Of a DNA stretch of 64,000 nt, positions 1 through 8,029 are shown in pieces. This stretch comes from CAWDMW01 sp963803575 (GTDB lineage Bacteria > Pseudomonadota > Alphaproteobacteria > Rickettsiales > UBA998), in assembly GCA_963803575.1 (NCBI GenBank), contig CAWDMW010000002.1, positions 434,001 to 498,000 on the forward strand. Reading direction: 5' to 3'. Positions within the stretch are counted from its first letter, which is position 1. Every line of letters starts with the position of its first letter. The notes under the pieces were generated by a model. The model was given only the letters and a program-made list of their open reading frames with translations, did no database searches and was not told the DNA's origin. The position numbers and the translations under genes are program-made.

Positions 1-570
1 CTGAACCGTGATATGTCCAGCAAAAGCCGTGAGTCTGAAATTGCCCGCGTGGGTACTGCAGAAATACAGGTGTTGGAATCCCACATGCGTGGACTGGAAT
101 TAGTAGCCAATACCGCGCCGTTGCTTGGGTTACTTGGTACGGTGATGGGGATGATTACCGTGTTTGCTACACTCAGTCAGGGTGGCGGGCGTGTTGATCC
201 TGCTGTGCTGGCTGCGGGCATCTGGGAAGCGTTGGTGACAACAGTTGGCGGGTTGGTCGTCGCTATTCCAGCGGTAGCCGCCTATTATGTGCTGGATGGG
301 AACATTGAGAAGGTGCGTACCCGTATGCGTGATGTGGCGATACAGATTCTTGCGCTAGAAGATGTGTTTATTCGCAATGAAAAAGAGCAGGAACGCCGCG
401 AAGGGATTAATCAGCAGGAGCAGCTGCAAAGAGAGCAGGATGAGTTGAAGAAACTGACCAGTGAGCAAAAAAAGCTTAATGAAGAGCAGGAGCGATTGAT
501 GGAACAGATACGCACGACGCCGCAATCCTCTGGTACGCTAAAGCTGCTTAGCCCCTCCTATCGCGGTTAG
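1..570 (+). CDS. ExbB/TolQ/MotA-family proton channel protein, 3' part only
   Basis: The reading frame is open to the left edge, so the N-terminus lies outside the window. The visible part has the family core: a membrane segment around APLLGLLGTVMGM and a second one around EALVTTVGGLVVAIPAV. Members of this family form inner-membrane proton channels that energise TonB- or Tol-type systems. After the core comes a tail of about 60 residues rich in Glu, Gln and Lys, predicted coiled coil, which classical TolQ and ExbB lack. No exbD/tolR-like gene follows; pabC starts about 35 bases downstream. Family is clear; the partner system cannot be named. Confidence 0.85.
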   Translation: MNRDMSSKSRESEIARVGTAEIQVLESHMRGLELVANTAPLLGLLGTVMGMITVFATLSQGGGRVDPAVLAAGIWEALVTTVGGLVVAIPAVAAYYVLDGNIEKVRTRMRDVAIQILALEDVFIRNEKEQERREGINQQEQLQREQDELKKLTSEQKKLNEEQERLMEQIRTTPQSSGTLKLLSPSYRG

Positions 571-606
571 GATCTGTCACTATTAGATAGATGAAAGACA
601 TTATTG

Positions 607-1473
607 ATGTCTGAACAACATTACGTTAGCTATAACGGAAGGATTATGCCACGCGATGATGTGGTTATATCTCCTGATGATCGCGGATTTCGTTTTGGTG
701 ATGGGGTGTTTGAAACGATTGCTATCATTCATGGAACGCCTTACCTGTGGGATGCCCATATGGCGCGGTTGCAACGTGGGTTGGATGTACTGAGTATCAA
801 CGCGGATATTGGTTGTTTGCGTGGGCATGTGGATATTTTGGCGCGTAAGAATCAGTGTGTGAAGCATGGTATAGCGCGTATTATGGTCACGCGTGGTTGT
901 GGTAGTCGCGGTTATCTGCCTGTGGAAGGTATAAAGCCGACATGCTTACTGGATGTGTTATGTGATGTTCCGCCCATGGCTCAATTGCCACGTGTTGTTT
1001 CACCGCTTAACTTATATGTGAGTCAGTGGCGTCGGTTTCCTCCCGAATGTCTGCCCTGTGATGCCAAGATTATGCAGGGAATGAATGCGACGTTAGCACG
1101 TATGGAAGCAGTAAGTCATGGGGCAGATGAAGCATTGATGCTCTCTGTTAATGACATGGTTGCGGAAAGCTCCAGCGGGAATCTGTTTTGGCAGGATACG
1201 CAGGGCAGATTATATACGCCAGCTTTAAGCACAGGATGTTTAGCAGGTACTATGCGTGCAAGACTAATGCAATTATGGCCGAGAGAGGTGATAGAATGTA
1301 CTATCTCACTGGAAGAGCTAACCACGATGCCGGCAATGGTTTTCACCAATAGTTTGCGCGGTGCCGTACCAGTGCGCGCTATTGCTGGCAGTTCCGCAGA
1401 TTTTCCGCAAAGCGAAGAACTTGCTGCCCGCTGTAACCAGCTAATCATCCATGACGTGACACACACCCATTGA
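607..1473 (+). CDS. pabC: Aminodeoxychorismate lyase-type class IV PLP enzyme
   Basis: Class IV aminotransferase fold: RGFRFGDGVFET near residues 26-37, the likely PLP lysine K154 in CDAKIMQGMN, and GADEAL near 172-177. In the folate pathway the enzyme releases pyruvate from 4-amino-4-deoxychorismate to give p-aminobenzoate. Class IV enzymes also include branched-chain and D-amino acid aminotransferases, so sequence alone is not decisive, but pabB lies two genes downstream on the same strand and supports PabC. I start at ATG 607 rather than the TTG at 604; GAAAG near 591-595 can serve as ribosome binding site. Confidence 0.82.
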   Translation: MSEQHYVSYNGRIMPRDDVVISPDDRGFRFGDGVFETIAIIHGTPYLWDAHMARLQRGLDVLSINADIGCLRGHVDILARKNQCVKHGIARIMVTRGCGSRGYLPVEGIKPTCLLDVLCDVPPMAQLPRVVSPLNLYVSQWRRFPPECLPCDAKIMQGMNATLARMEAVSHGADEALMLSVNDMVAESSSGNLFWQDTQGRLYTPALSTGCLAGTMRARLMQLWPREVIECTISLEELTTMPAMVFTNSLRGAVPVRAIAGSSADFPQSEELAARCNQLIIHDVTHTH

Positions 1474-1585
1474 AGGTATCTGTTAAATCAAAGGATTTTT
1501 TAAGAAATTCATTGCTTTTGTCTCGCTGCTTTGCCTAGAGTGATGTGGTATAAGATGTCTGACAAGAAGTGTGAGTAAGTGTAAG

Positions 1586-3226
1586 ATGAAAAAACGTATA
1601 ATAGGGCTGGTTGCTATTGGAGCGGTTGCTGCTACAGGGTATTTGTTTTGGCAGCAACAAATGAGTGTTCATGAGCAGGCACTGGAGAATATGGTTGCCA
1701 GCTATAATGCAGCAGAAGGTGAGACATTGCTGGACTTTAGTTACGAGAGCAAGCAAACATCTGGATTTCCGCTAGCAACAAAAGTCACATATGTGAATCC
1801 GCGTTTGCGTATATCTGATACGTTTTATCAAACGTTGGAGTCGGAACATAAAAGCCTGAACTTTACTAAACGTGTGCAGGAAGTGCGTCTTGACGGCAAC
1901 CTTTCAACGCGCAATCAGTTGCTGGATAATGTTGTGTCTTTAGTGATGGAAGGTACGCAATATCATCATGTTATTTCAAACGACCAGATAAGTGAAGAGA
2001 CTCCGGCAGTGGTGTATGAAACTACGTGGGACGGCGTGGCTACGTGTGATCTTGCCACTGCCCATGCATGGTCAAGCAGTCATATGAGGGACATGAAAAC
2101 CGTTGCTGATGCAGTACGTGCGCTTGAGCGATTCCAGTGTGAATCGCATAATCAGGTCACGCGCGATCAGGCAACCAGTGATGTGATTTCAGAAATTGGA
2201 TACTCTATGTTTGAAGTGACGTCAGATAAGGCTGAGGGTAAAGGACGTCAGCGTGTTGGCCTGAGCGTGCAGATAGATGATGCGTATATTATGCCGTTGG
2301 GGCAGGATATGAAAGAAGATATAACGCTATTATTGCAGGAACTCGGTGCAAAAGATGCCTCTATTGCAGAGGCTTTGGCGCAATATCCCTTGCCAGCACA
2401 GCCGCTTAGCGGAGATGCTAAAAGCGATGTGGTGATAAAGGGGCATTATGTCGGGGCGTTAGAGCAGGGCGGTGAAGACTCGCTGGAAATAACCATGGAT
2501 ACCTTTAGTGTCAAGCACCCGCTATACAGTTTGACCATGCCATTTCATATGGCCTATGAGCCTAAAGGTGACGTAGTGATTCGTACCGATACCGCGTTCA
2601 CAATGGCCGAAGATTACGATATATGGATACGTGATACGATGGACACCATGTTACGTATTGCACGTCATGTGTCGATGGATTTGGATGATGGCTTGCGTGA
2701 CGGTATTGAAAATATTGATTTTGATACGGTGCATGGGCTGGTGCCGGCTTTTCATAAGGCTGGAACAATTAAGCTGATGGCAGATGTGACGGGGAACATA
2801 CCGCAATCTACCTTCACGCTTGGTGAAACAGGGTTCCGCACGGATAAGTATGGTATGCAGCTGGTTGGTAACGTGGCTCCACCCTATACGACTGAGGGAA
2901 CCTTAACATGCCAGTCTTGCGGCACCATGATACAGGATTTGGCGGATTATGCTAATAATGTGGCTTATGTAATGCATCAGTTGGGTGAGGTGCCATCACC
3001 CGTGATTGTGTCTGAGCCAGCGGTGAATACGCTGATTAGCTTCCTGCAAAGCTACGATACGGATAAGGTAGATGGCGTGCTGACTATTCGCGCAAAGAAT
3101 GATGATAGCGGTCAGGTATTGATCTCTGGTAAGCCTATGGGCATGGTGATGGTGCGAGCATTCAAGGAACTGGCACCGCATTTTGAAGCAGTAATGCGTC
3201 AGTCAGGGCAGATTCCTCCACAATAA
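1586..3226 (+). CDS. Membrane-anchored unknown, possibly DUF2125/DUF945-like
   Basis: About 546 residues with a short cationic N-terminus (MKKR) and one hydrophobic segment at residues 5-22, so probably anchored in the inner membrane with the bulk in the periplasm. An early SGFPLATKV stretch recalls the SGFP motif of DUF2125 or DUF945 proteins, but I cannot confirm the family. Its stop overlaps the pabB start by one base (TAATG), so it is translationally coupled into a pabC-unknown-pabB unit. An in-frame GTG at 1571 is an alternative start; ATG 1586 puts the anchor directly at the N-terminus. A function in folate synthesis is not implied by the sequence. Confidence 0.72.
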   Translation: MKKRIIGLVAIGAVAATGYLFWQQQMSVHEQALENMVASYNAAEGETLLDFSYESKQTSGFPLATKVTYVNPRLRISDTFYQTLESEHKSLNFTKRVQEVRLDGNLSTRNQLLDNVVSLVMEGTQYHHVISNDQISEETPAVVYETTWDGVATCDLATAHAWSSSHMRDMKTVADAVRALERFQCESHNQVTRDQATSDVISEIGYSMFEVTSDKAEGKGRQRVGLSVQIDDAYIMPLGQDMKEDITLLLQELGAKDASIAEALAQYPLPAQPLSGDAKSDVVIKGHYVGALEQGGEDSLEITMDTFSVKHPLYSLTMPFHMAYEPKGDVVIRTDTAFTMAEDYDIWIRDTMDTMLRIARHVSMDLDDGLRDGIENIDFDTVHGLVPAFHKAGTIKLMADVTGNIPQSTFTLGETGFRTDKYGMQLVGNVAPPYTTEGTLTCQSCGTMIQDLADYANNVAYVMHQLGEVPSPVIVSEPAVNTLISFLQSYDTDKVDGVLTIRAKNDDSGQVLISGKPMGMVMVRAFKELAPHFEAVMRQSGQIPPQ

Positions 3227-4467
3227 TGCGGCAATATTTTTTGCCATGGCAGGAGCCGCTGGAGTGGCTGTCTGCTATCATGCAGCGTGAGGTGTCAGTT
3301 GCCTTTTTGCATTCTTCTCTGCAAACAGGGTATTCCGGGCGCTATAGCTACCTTGCATGGGGGGCGCTGGAAGAGGTTTGTAGTGACGACGTGGCCTGTC
3401 TGGATGGTTTAAGAAGAGAAACTGAAGGCAAATTGCCTCGCTGGTTTGGACATATAGCCTATGAAGCTACTCCGCTTCCTGTCGTGCGCGATGGTGTGTA
3501 TGCCCCAACAATACGGTTTTACCATTACGCGCATGTGATACGGTGGGATCATGAAAATGTTGCGTGCATATATGAAGGATATGACGTGCCAACTTTATCT
3601 GCTTGCAATGCATCAAAGCCTGTAGTGCCAGATGTTACCCATGTAACCTCACATATGCCAAAAACAGACTACCTTGTACGTGTGCAGGCGGCGCTGGAGC
3701 ATATACGTGCAGGTAATATGTATCAGGCGAATTTGACGCGCAAATTTACGGCTACTTTGTCTGAATCGGCAACGCCTCAACATATGGTAGCATGGTATCG
3801 GCGGCTATGTGTGGCCAGTCCTGCGCCCTATAGTGCGCTGCTCTATCGCAAAGGGAAGGGGGTGCTGTCTTCTTCACCAGAGTTGTTTATGCGCGTAGAT
3901 GATGACGGTAACATAGAGACACGGCCGATTAAAGGCACGGTAGCATCTGAAATGCATGCAGATTCATTACGGGAAAGTACCAAAGACCGCGCTGAGAATT
4001 TAATGATTGTGGATTTAATGCGCAATGATCTGTCGCGTATTGCACAAGCGGGTAGCGTGCGTGTGCCAGATTTGTATGCGTTGGATCAGTTTGCAACGGT
4101 GAAACATTTATCCTCTACCGTGCAGGCCAAATTATTGCCAGATACTAAGATGAGTGAACTATTGCACGCTACTTTTCCTCCAGGTTCCATGACTGGTGCG
4201 CCTAAATGCGCTGCAATGGAGTGGATTGCAAAGGCCGAGGGACTGCCACGCGGTATATATAGCGGGGCGATTGGCTGGATTAAGGGTGGCCAGTGCGAAT
4301 TATCGGTCGTGATTCGCACCTGTATAATACGTGGCAACCAGTGTGAATGGCAGGTAGGCGGTGGCATCGTCGCTGATTCTGACCCAGAAGCAGAATATGA
4401 AGAGACACTCATCAAAGCACGGGGTATTTGTCGGATGTTAGGTATAGATATTAAGAACACAAAATAA
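3226..4467 (+). CDS. pabB: Aminodeoxychorismate synthase component I
   Basis: 413 residues of the chorismate-binding family. Visible motifs are PIKGT at 234-238, whose lysine K236 is the PabB-specific nucleophile that anthranilate synthases lack; FPPGSMTGAPK at 317-327; and GGIVADSDP with EYEET near the C-terminus. With a glutamine amidotransferase (PabA, not in the window) it converts chorismate to aminodeoxychorismate, the substrate of PabC. It is shorter than E. coli PabB mainly in the N-terminal region. No fused PabC domain is present, consistent with the separate pabC gene upstream. Confidence 0.93.
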   Translation: MRQYFLPWQEPLEWLSAIMQREVSVAFLHSSLQTGYSGRYSYLAWGALEEVCSDDVACLDGLRRETEGKLPRWFGHIAYEATPLPVVRDGVYAPTIRFYHYAHVIRWDHENVACIYEGYDVPTLSACNASKPVVPDVTHVTSHMPKTDYLVRVQAALEHIRAGNMYQANLTRKFTATLSESATPQHMVAWYRRLCVASPAPYSALLYRKGKGVLSSSPELFMRVDDDGNIETRPIKGTVASEMHADSLRESTKDRAENLMIVDLMRNDLSRIAQAGSVRVPDLYALDQFATVKHLSSTVQAKLLPDTKMSELLHATFPPGSMTGAPKCAAMEWIAKAEGLPRGIYSGAIGWIKGGQCELSVVIRTCIIRGNQCEWQVGGGIVADSDPEAEYEETLIKARGICRMLGIDIKNTK

Positions 4468-4468
4468 A

Positions 4469-4497
4469 ACCCTATGCAAATAGGATTTGCATAGGGT
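4469..4497 (-). terminator. Hairpin terminator between convergent genes
   Basis: Perfect 12-bp stem (4469-4480 with 4486-4497) and a 5-base loop. On the minus strand it is followed by a T-rich run, so it fits a rho-independent terminator for the exported protein at 4508-4867. It probably also stops pabB transcription from the other side, although no T-run follows on plus. Confidence 0.75.
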
Positions 4498-4507
4498 AAG
4501 TGCTAAA

Positions 4508-4867
4508 TTATTGAGGTCTGTCTACCTCAATAATTTCAACAAATCTGATCTCTCTACCTTTAAGGTAGATGACCACATTCTTTGTTCCAGTTTTTCTTAA
4601 TTCATCAATGACTTCGGCCTTGATGTACTTCTTGATCTCTTGACCATTTACATCAAGAACCCATACGGCTTTGCCGTATGCGTTCTCTAATGCTTCCCCC
4701 TCTTTGGGAAGGAAATAGAATTTCCATCCGGCTACATACGTGACCCCTCCTTTTCCGTCTTCGTAACGGAGCTTGATGATCCCTTCTGCAAGGGCAGAAG
4801 GATTAAAGGAGAATAAGAAAAGAAAGTTTACGAACCAAGCCAAAGCAAACTTTGTAGAATAATTCAT
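4508..4867 (-). CDS. Small exported protein of unknown function
   Basis: 119 residues with a classical signal peptide: a Lys near the start, a hydrophobic run around residues 8-22 and a likely cleavage after SALA at about residue 28. The mature part is charged, predicted beta-rich, and contains KGREIRFVEIIEV near the end. No family recognised. It is a single-gene unit with a clear terminator downstream (4469-4497) and a long imperfect inverted repeat upstream (4909-4966). Confidence 0.65.
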   Translation of the reverse strand: MNYSTKFALAWFVNFLFLFSFNPSALAEGIIKLRYEDGKGGVTYVAGWKFYFLPKEGEALENAYGKAVWVLDVNGQEIKKYIKAEVIDELRKTGTKNVVIYLKGREIRFVEIIEVDRPQ

Positions 4868-4908
4868 TTGAATTTTGTTGAAAGAACAACGTCAATTAGC
4901 TCTTCAAC

Positions 4909-4966
4909 GCTTTAATACAGCCTACCGTGGGTAAGAAAATACATACAGCAGGGGCTGCATTAAAGC
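4909..4966. repeat. Imperfect inverted repeat upstream of exported-protein gene
   Basis: Arms 4909-4922 and 4953-4966 match in 13 of 14 positions, separated by 30 bases. Weaker pairing (TAGCT/AGCTA) extends the symmetry to roughly 4895-4979. It lies in the gap between two minus-strand genes, about 40 bases before the start of the exported protein. It may be a structured leader or an operator; no T-run gives it a clear terminator role on minus. Confidence 0.5.
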
Positions 4967-5039
4967 TTTTAGAAAGCTAAAGACTGAATCATAGTAACAT
5001 ATATAAAAAAATATTCAAGTAAATTCTTGACGGCAACGT

Positions 5040-5492
5040 TTAGTCTGAGGATTGCATTTCACGCTTTCGCATGGGCATCGCGTCAATGATGGTGAAAAGT
5101 GCTGCGGGCTGATGTGGCATGGAAACGCGTTCTTTTTCTTCACCATCCTTGCCGATCAGAATGAGAGTCGGCGTTTGTTGCTCAACGTTAAACTCATCAA
5201 AGAAGCGACTGGCAGGCACATGTGGAAGAATTTGACCATTTTGTTTAACATGGGTAAGTGCTGCAATATCGTAACGTGCTATGTTGCGCTCTTTCAGCCC
5301 CAACGCTTCTGTCTCCAGTAATGCACGCTGGGTCGTATAAGCAGGATGCTGCACTGATGGAGTGAATAGCAATAGCACTCTTTCCTGCCACAAATGGCCT
5401 TCCAGCAGGGATGCAGGAGTATCTTCTGGACTGGCAAGGGCAATGGAGAGGATGAGTAAGGCAGGAAGGCCAAAGATAAACGCGCGTTTCAT
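5040..5492 (-). CDS. DUF4174 family exported protein
   Basis: 150 residues with an N-terminal signal peptide (residues 1-20, ending LSIALA). The mature part matches the thioredoxin-like DUF4174 family as I know it: VLLLFTPS near the start, a TPTLILIGKDG strand, and the C-terminal signature IDAMPMRKREM. Family members are exported proteins of unknown function, common in Proteobacteria. No CxxC active site is present, so classical disulfide chemistry is not expected. The gene is divergent from tolB, with about 110 bases between the starts. Confidence 0.8.
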   Translation of the reverse strand: MKRAFIFGLPALLILSIALASPEDTPASLLEGHLWQERVLLLFTPSVQHPAYTTQRALLETEALGLKERNIARYDIAALTHVKQNGQILPHVPASRFFDEFNVEQQTPTLILIGKDGEEKERVSMPHQPAALFTIIDAMPMRKREMQSSD

Positions 5493-5605
5493 AGTTGCTT
5501 ACAAGGTAGCAACCTCTGTTCTGACATACAAGGATGAGCGCTTGCAAATCTTTCGTAAATCGCTACTATCTGGCAAGATAACTGATAATCACGGAGTGTT
5601 TTCTC

Positions 5606-6919
5606 ATGGTGTGGCGTATTTTTGCTTTGAGCATAATGATACTGATAACGGGGCTGGTGCATCCCGCTTCAGCTAAGCTGGAAATTGACATTACTCGTGG
5701 AAATTTTGAGCCACTGCCGATTGCGATTCCGGATTTTATTAGTCAGGATCCACAGCTTGCTACGAAAGGACGCCAGATTGCACAGGTGGTTGCAGCGGAT
5801 CTGGAACGTTCCGGCTTGTTCCGTATTGTAGATAAGGGCGCGTATCTGGAGACGATTAGCTATGACACTGTGGTGCCGCGCTATGCTGACTGGCGTCAGA
5901 TTAATAGCTCCGGTGTGGTGATTGGTAAGATTGATCCGGTGAGTGCCGGAAAAATGAAAGTGCGGTTTCGTTTGTATGATAATTACTCTGAAATTCAAAT
6001 GACCGGACGTCAGTTTGATGCGAATGATACAAACTGGCGGCGTATTGCTCACCTGATTGCCGATGAAATCTATAAGCGTATCACTGGTGAAGACGGGTAT
6101 TTTGACTCGCGTATTGTGTATATTGCCGAAAATGGCCCCGGCAATGCACGGGTGAAGCGTTTGGCGATTATGGATCAGGATGGTGAAAACCATAAGTTCC
6201 TGACGAATGGCCGTCATCTGGTGCTAACACCACGTTTCTCGCCAAACTCACAGGAAATACTCTATCTCTCTTATGCGCGTGGTGTGCCGCGTGTGTATTT
6301 GCGTGATTTGCAAACCGGACGTGAGGAATCGCTTGGGAAGTTTCAGGGCATGTCCTTTGCGCCACGTTTCAACCATGACGGCAATAAAATGGTGATGTCT
6401 ATTGCCAAAAACGGTGTGACGAATATTCATGAGATGGATTTACGCACCCGTACCATGCGGCAACTGACGCGTTCTCCGGCGATTGATACCTCTCCGTCTT
6501 ATTCCCCTGATGGCAAACGCGTGGTATTTAATTCTGACCGTGGTGGATCACAGCAAATTTATGTGATGGATGCGAACGGTGGTAACGTGCAGCGCATTAG
6601 TTTTGGTAAAGGGAATTATTCTACACCAGTATGGTCGCCGCGTGGTGATTTGATCGCGTTCACCAAACAAACAGGTGGACAGTTCCATATTGGGCTGATG
6701 CGTGTGGATGGTAGCGGCGAGCGTGTGCTGACCAGTGGATGGCTGGTGGAAGGCCCTGCATGGTCTCCTAATGGTCGTGTGATTATATTCACCAAACAGG
6801 CTAGTGGGCGCTCTCGCAGTCAGCTTTACTCCGTAGATGTGACGGGGCGTAATGTACGCCAGGTGGTAACACCTATGGAGGCATCTGACTCTACCTGGTC
6901 ACCATTGTTGCCACTGTAA
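5606..6919 (+). CDS. tolB: Tol-Pal system periplasmic protein TolB
   Basis: 437 residues: signal peptide ending near PASA (about residue 23), an N-terminal alpha/beta domain (LPIAIPDF, GRQIAQVVAADLERSGLFR), and a C-terminal beta-propeller built from TolB/PD40 repeats such as SPSYSPDGKRVVFNSDRGG. TolB links TolA to Pal and keeps the outer membrane tethered during division. GGAG at 5594-5597 supports ATG 5606. pal follows 145 bases downstream. tolQ, tolR and tolA are not beside it; upstream is the divergent DUF4174 gene, so the Tol cluster is split here. Confidence 0.96.
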   Translation: MVWRIFALSIMILITGLVHPASAKLEIDITRGNFEPLPIAIPDFISQDPQLATKGRQIAQVVAADLERSGLFRIVDKGAYLETISYDTVVPRYADWRQINSSGVVIGKIDPVSAGKMKVRFRLYDNYSEIQMTGRQFDANDTNWRRIAHLIADEIYKRITGEDGYFDSRIVYIAENGPGNARVKRLAIMDQDGENHKFLTNGRHLVLTPRFSPNSQEILYLSYARGVPRVYLRDLQTGREESLGKFQGMSFAPRFNHDGNKMVMSIAKNGVTNIHEMDLRTRTMRQLTRSPAIDTSPSYSPDGKRVVFNSDRGGSQQIYVMDANGGNVQRISFGKGNYSTPVWSPRGDLIAFTKQTGGQFHIGLMRVDGSGERVLTSGWLVEGPAWSPNGRVIIFTKQASGRSRSQLYSVDVTGRNVRQVVTPMEASDSTWSPLLPL

Positions 6920-7064
6920 CACAGGCTTTCATGTATTAGCGTTTTTTAGGGCATTAACACCTATGACAATTCACATAGCACTTGCTATGAGACGGTAAAT
7001 TCCGCTACATGGTGTAACTAATGATTTATCAGATAACCACCTATACTTTAAAGGAATCAGACTA

Positions 7065-7568
7065 ATGAATATAATTACAAAATATGGCTCTGTCTTGTCG
7101 TGTGCTTTCCTGCTGGCTGCATGTGAAACACCGTCTGGCAGCGAAGATGCTGTTTATGATGGTGCTGCCGGCGTGAGCGAGCAGCCATCTTATGCTGGTA
7201 ACAGCGCGATGGGCATGGAAGAAGAGTTCGTAACAACGGTAGGCGATCGTGTGTATTTCGGTACAAACAGCTCTGTTGTGACCTCTGAAGGTCGCTCAAC
7301 GATTGAGCGTCAGTCACAGTGGCTGAACCAGCATAACGACATTAATGTGGTTGTTGAAGGGCACGCTGATGAACGTGGCACACGTGAGTACAACTTAGCA
7401 CTTGGTGAGCGTCGTGCAAATGCTGCGAAGAACATCCTGATTGCCTCCGGTATCTCACCAGATCGCATTACTGTGATCTCTTATGGTAAAGAACGTCCGG
7501 CAGTGCTTGGTAGCAATGAGCAGGCATGGGCACAAAACCGTCGCTCTGTGACCGTACTCGCAAAGTAA
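7065..7568 (+). CDS. pal: Peptidoglycan-associated lipoprotein Pal
   Basis: 167 residues. The lipobox LLAAC puts the lipidated cysteine at residue 20. The C-terminal OmpA-like domain (about residues 60-165) carries VVEGHADERGTREYN and ALGERRANAAKN, the peptidoglycan-binding core. Pal sits in the outer membrane, binds peptidoglycan and interacts with TolB, encoded just upstream. AAAGGAA before ATG 7065 is a good ribosome binding site. A hairpin terminator follows at 7610-7650. The usual ybgF/cpoB gene is not next in line. Confidence 0.96.
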   Translation: MNIITKYGSVLSCAFLLAACETPSGSEDAVYDGAAGVSEQPSYAGNSAMGMEEEFVTTVGDRVYFGTNSSVVTSEGRSTIERQSQWLNQHNDINVVVEGHADERGTREYNLALGERRANAAKNILIASGISPDRITVISYGKERPAVLGSNEQAWAQNRRSVTVLAK

Positions 7569-7609
7569 CCTTATTGCTCGCTATTATTTAGCTTGCATGA
7601 TACGCACTT

Positions 7610-7650
7610 AAAGCACGGCTCTCAATTCAGAGGGTCGTGCTTTATTATGT
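7610..7650 (+). terminator. Terminator after pal
   Basis: The arm starting AAAGCACG at 7610 pairs with CGTGCTTT ending at 7643, with partial inner pairing (CTC/GAG), followed by TATTATGTT. It lies 42 bases after the pal stop. An open frame starting at GTG 7637 would begin inside it, which is one reason I place the start of the next gene further down. Confidence 0.7.
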
Positions 7651-7663
7651 TAGGTTTAATGAT

Positions 7664-8023
7664 ATGGGTAAGATGAGATTACCAATGTATCGCCCGGATG
7701 GAATGATGTTAGACGATGCTGTTAATGTGGATGTGGAACAGATTGAAGGCGCTCTGTATACCATCTCTGGTGAGGCTAACGTAGTAGAACAGTTACATAG
7801 CTATTTTACCGGTAAGGGCTACGAAGATTGTTCGCATGATCCAATCTCGGACAGTGTCACTGATATATGTAACGAGCATAGCTTTACCATTAACACTGCT
7901 TTAGCGCGTGAACTATTGTATCAGCAAGGTGTGAGCTACGTATATTTTGATTTGCTGCTGGCAGATATTGAGCGTTCAGGGCAATCGCGTGGTTATGACC
8001 AGCGTCCGGCGTTAGCCCGCTGA
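7664..8023 (+). CDS. Hypothetical protein, about 119 aa
   Basis: No family recognised. It is soluble, with no signal peptide or membrane segment, and acidic in the first half (MLDDAVNVDVEQIEG). The GTG at 7637 lies within the pal terminator hairpin, so I prefer ATG 7664, preceded by TAGGT at 7651-7655. It ends 6 bases before the convergent chemoreceptor gene. It looks coding because the frame is intact across the whole gap, but there is no functional clue. Confidence 0.55.
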   Translation: MGKMRLPMYRPDGMMLDDAVNVDVEQIEGALYTISGEANVVEQLHSYFTGKGYEDCSHDPISDSVTDICNEHSFTINTALARELLYQQGVSYVYFDLLLADIERSGQSRGYDQRPALAR

Positions 8024-8029
8024 TAGCCG

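Noticed and set aside
5669..6217. Long frame opposite tolB
   Set aside because: Antisense to a well-conserved gene; composition is that of a shadow frame.
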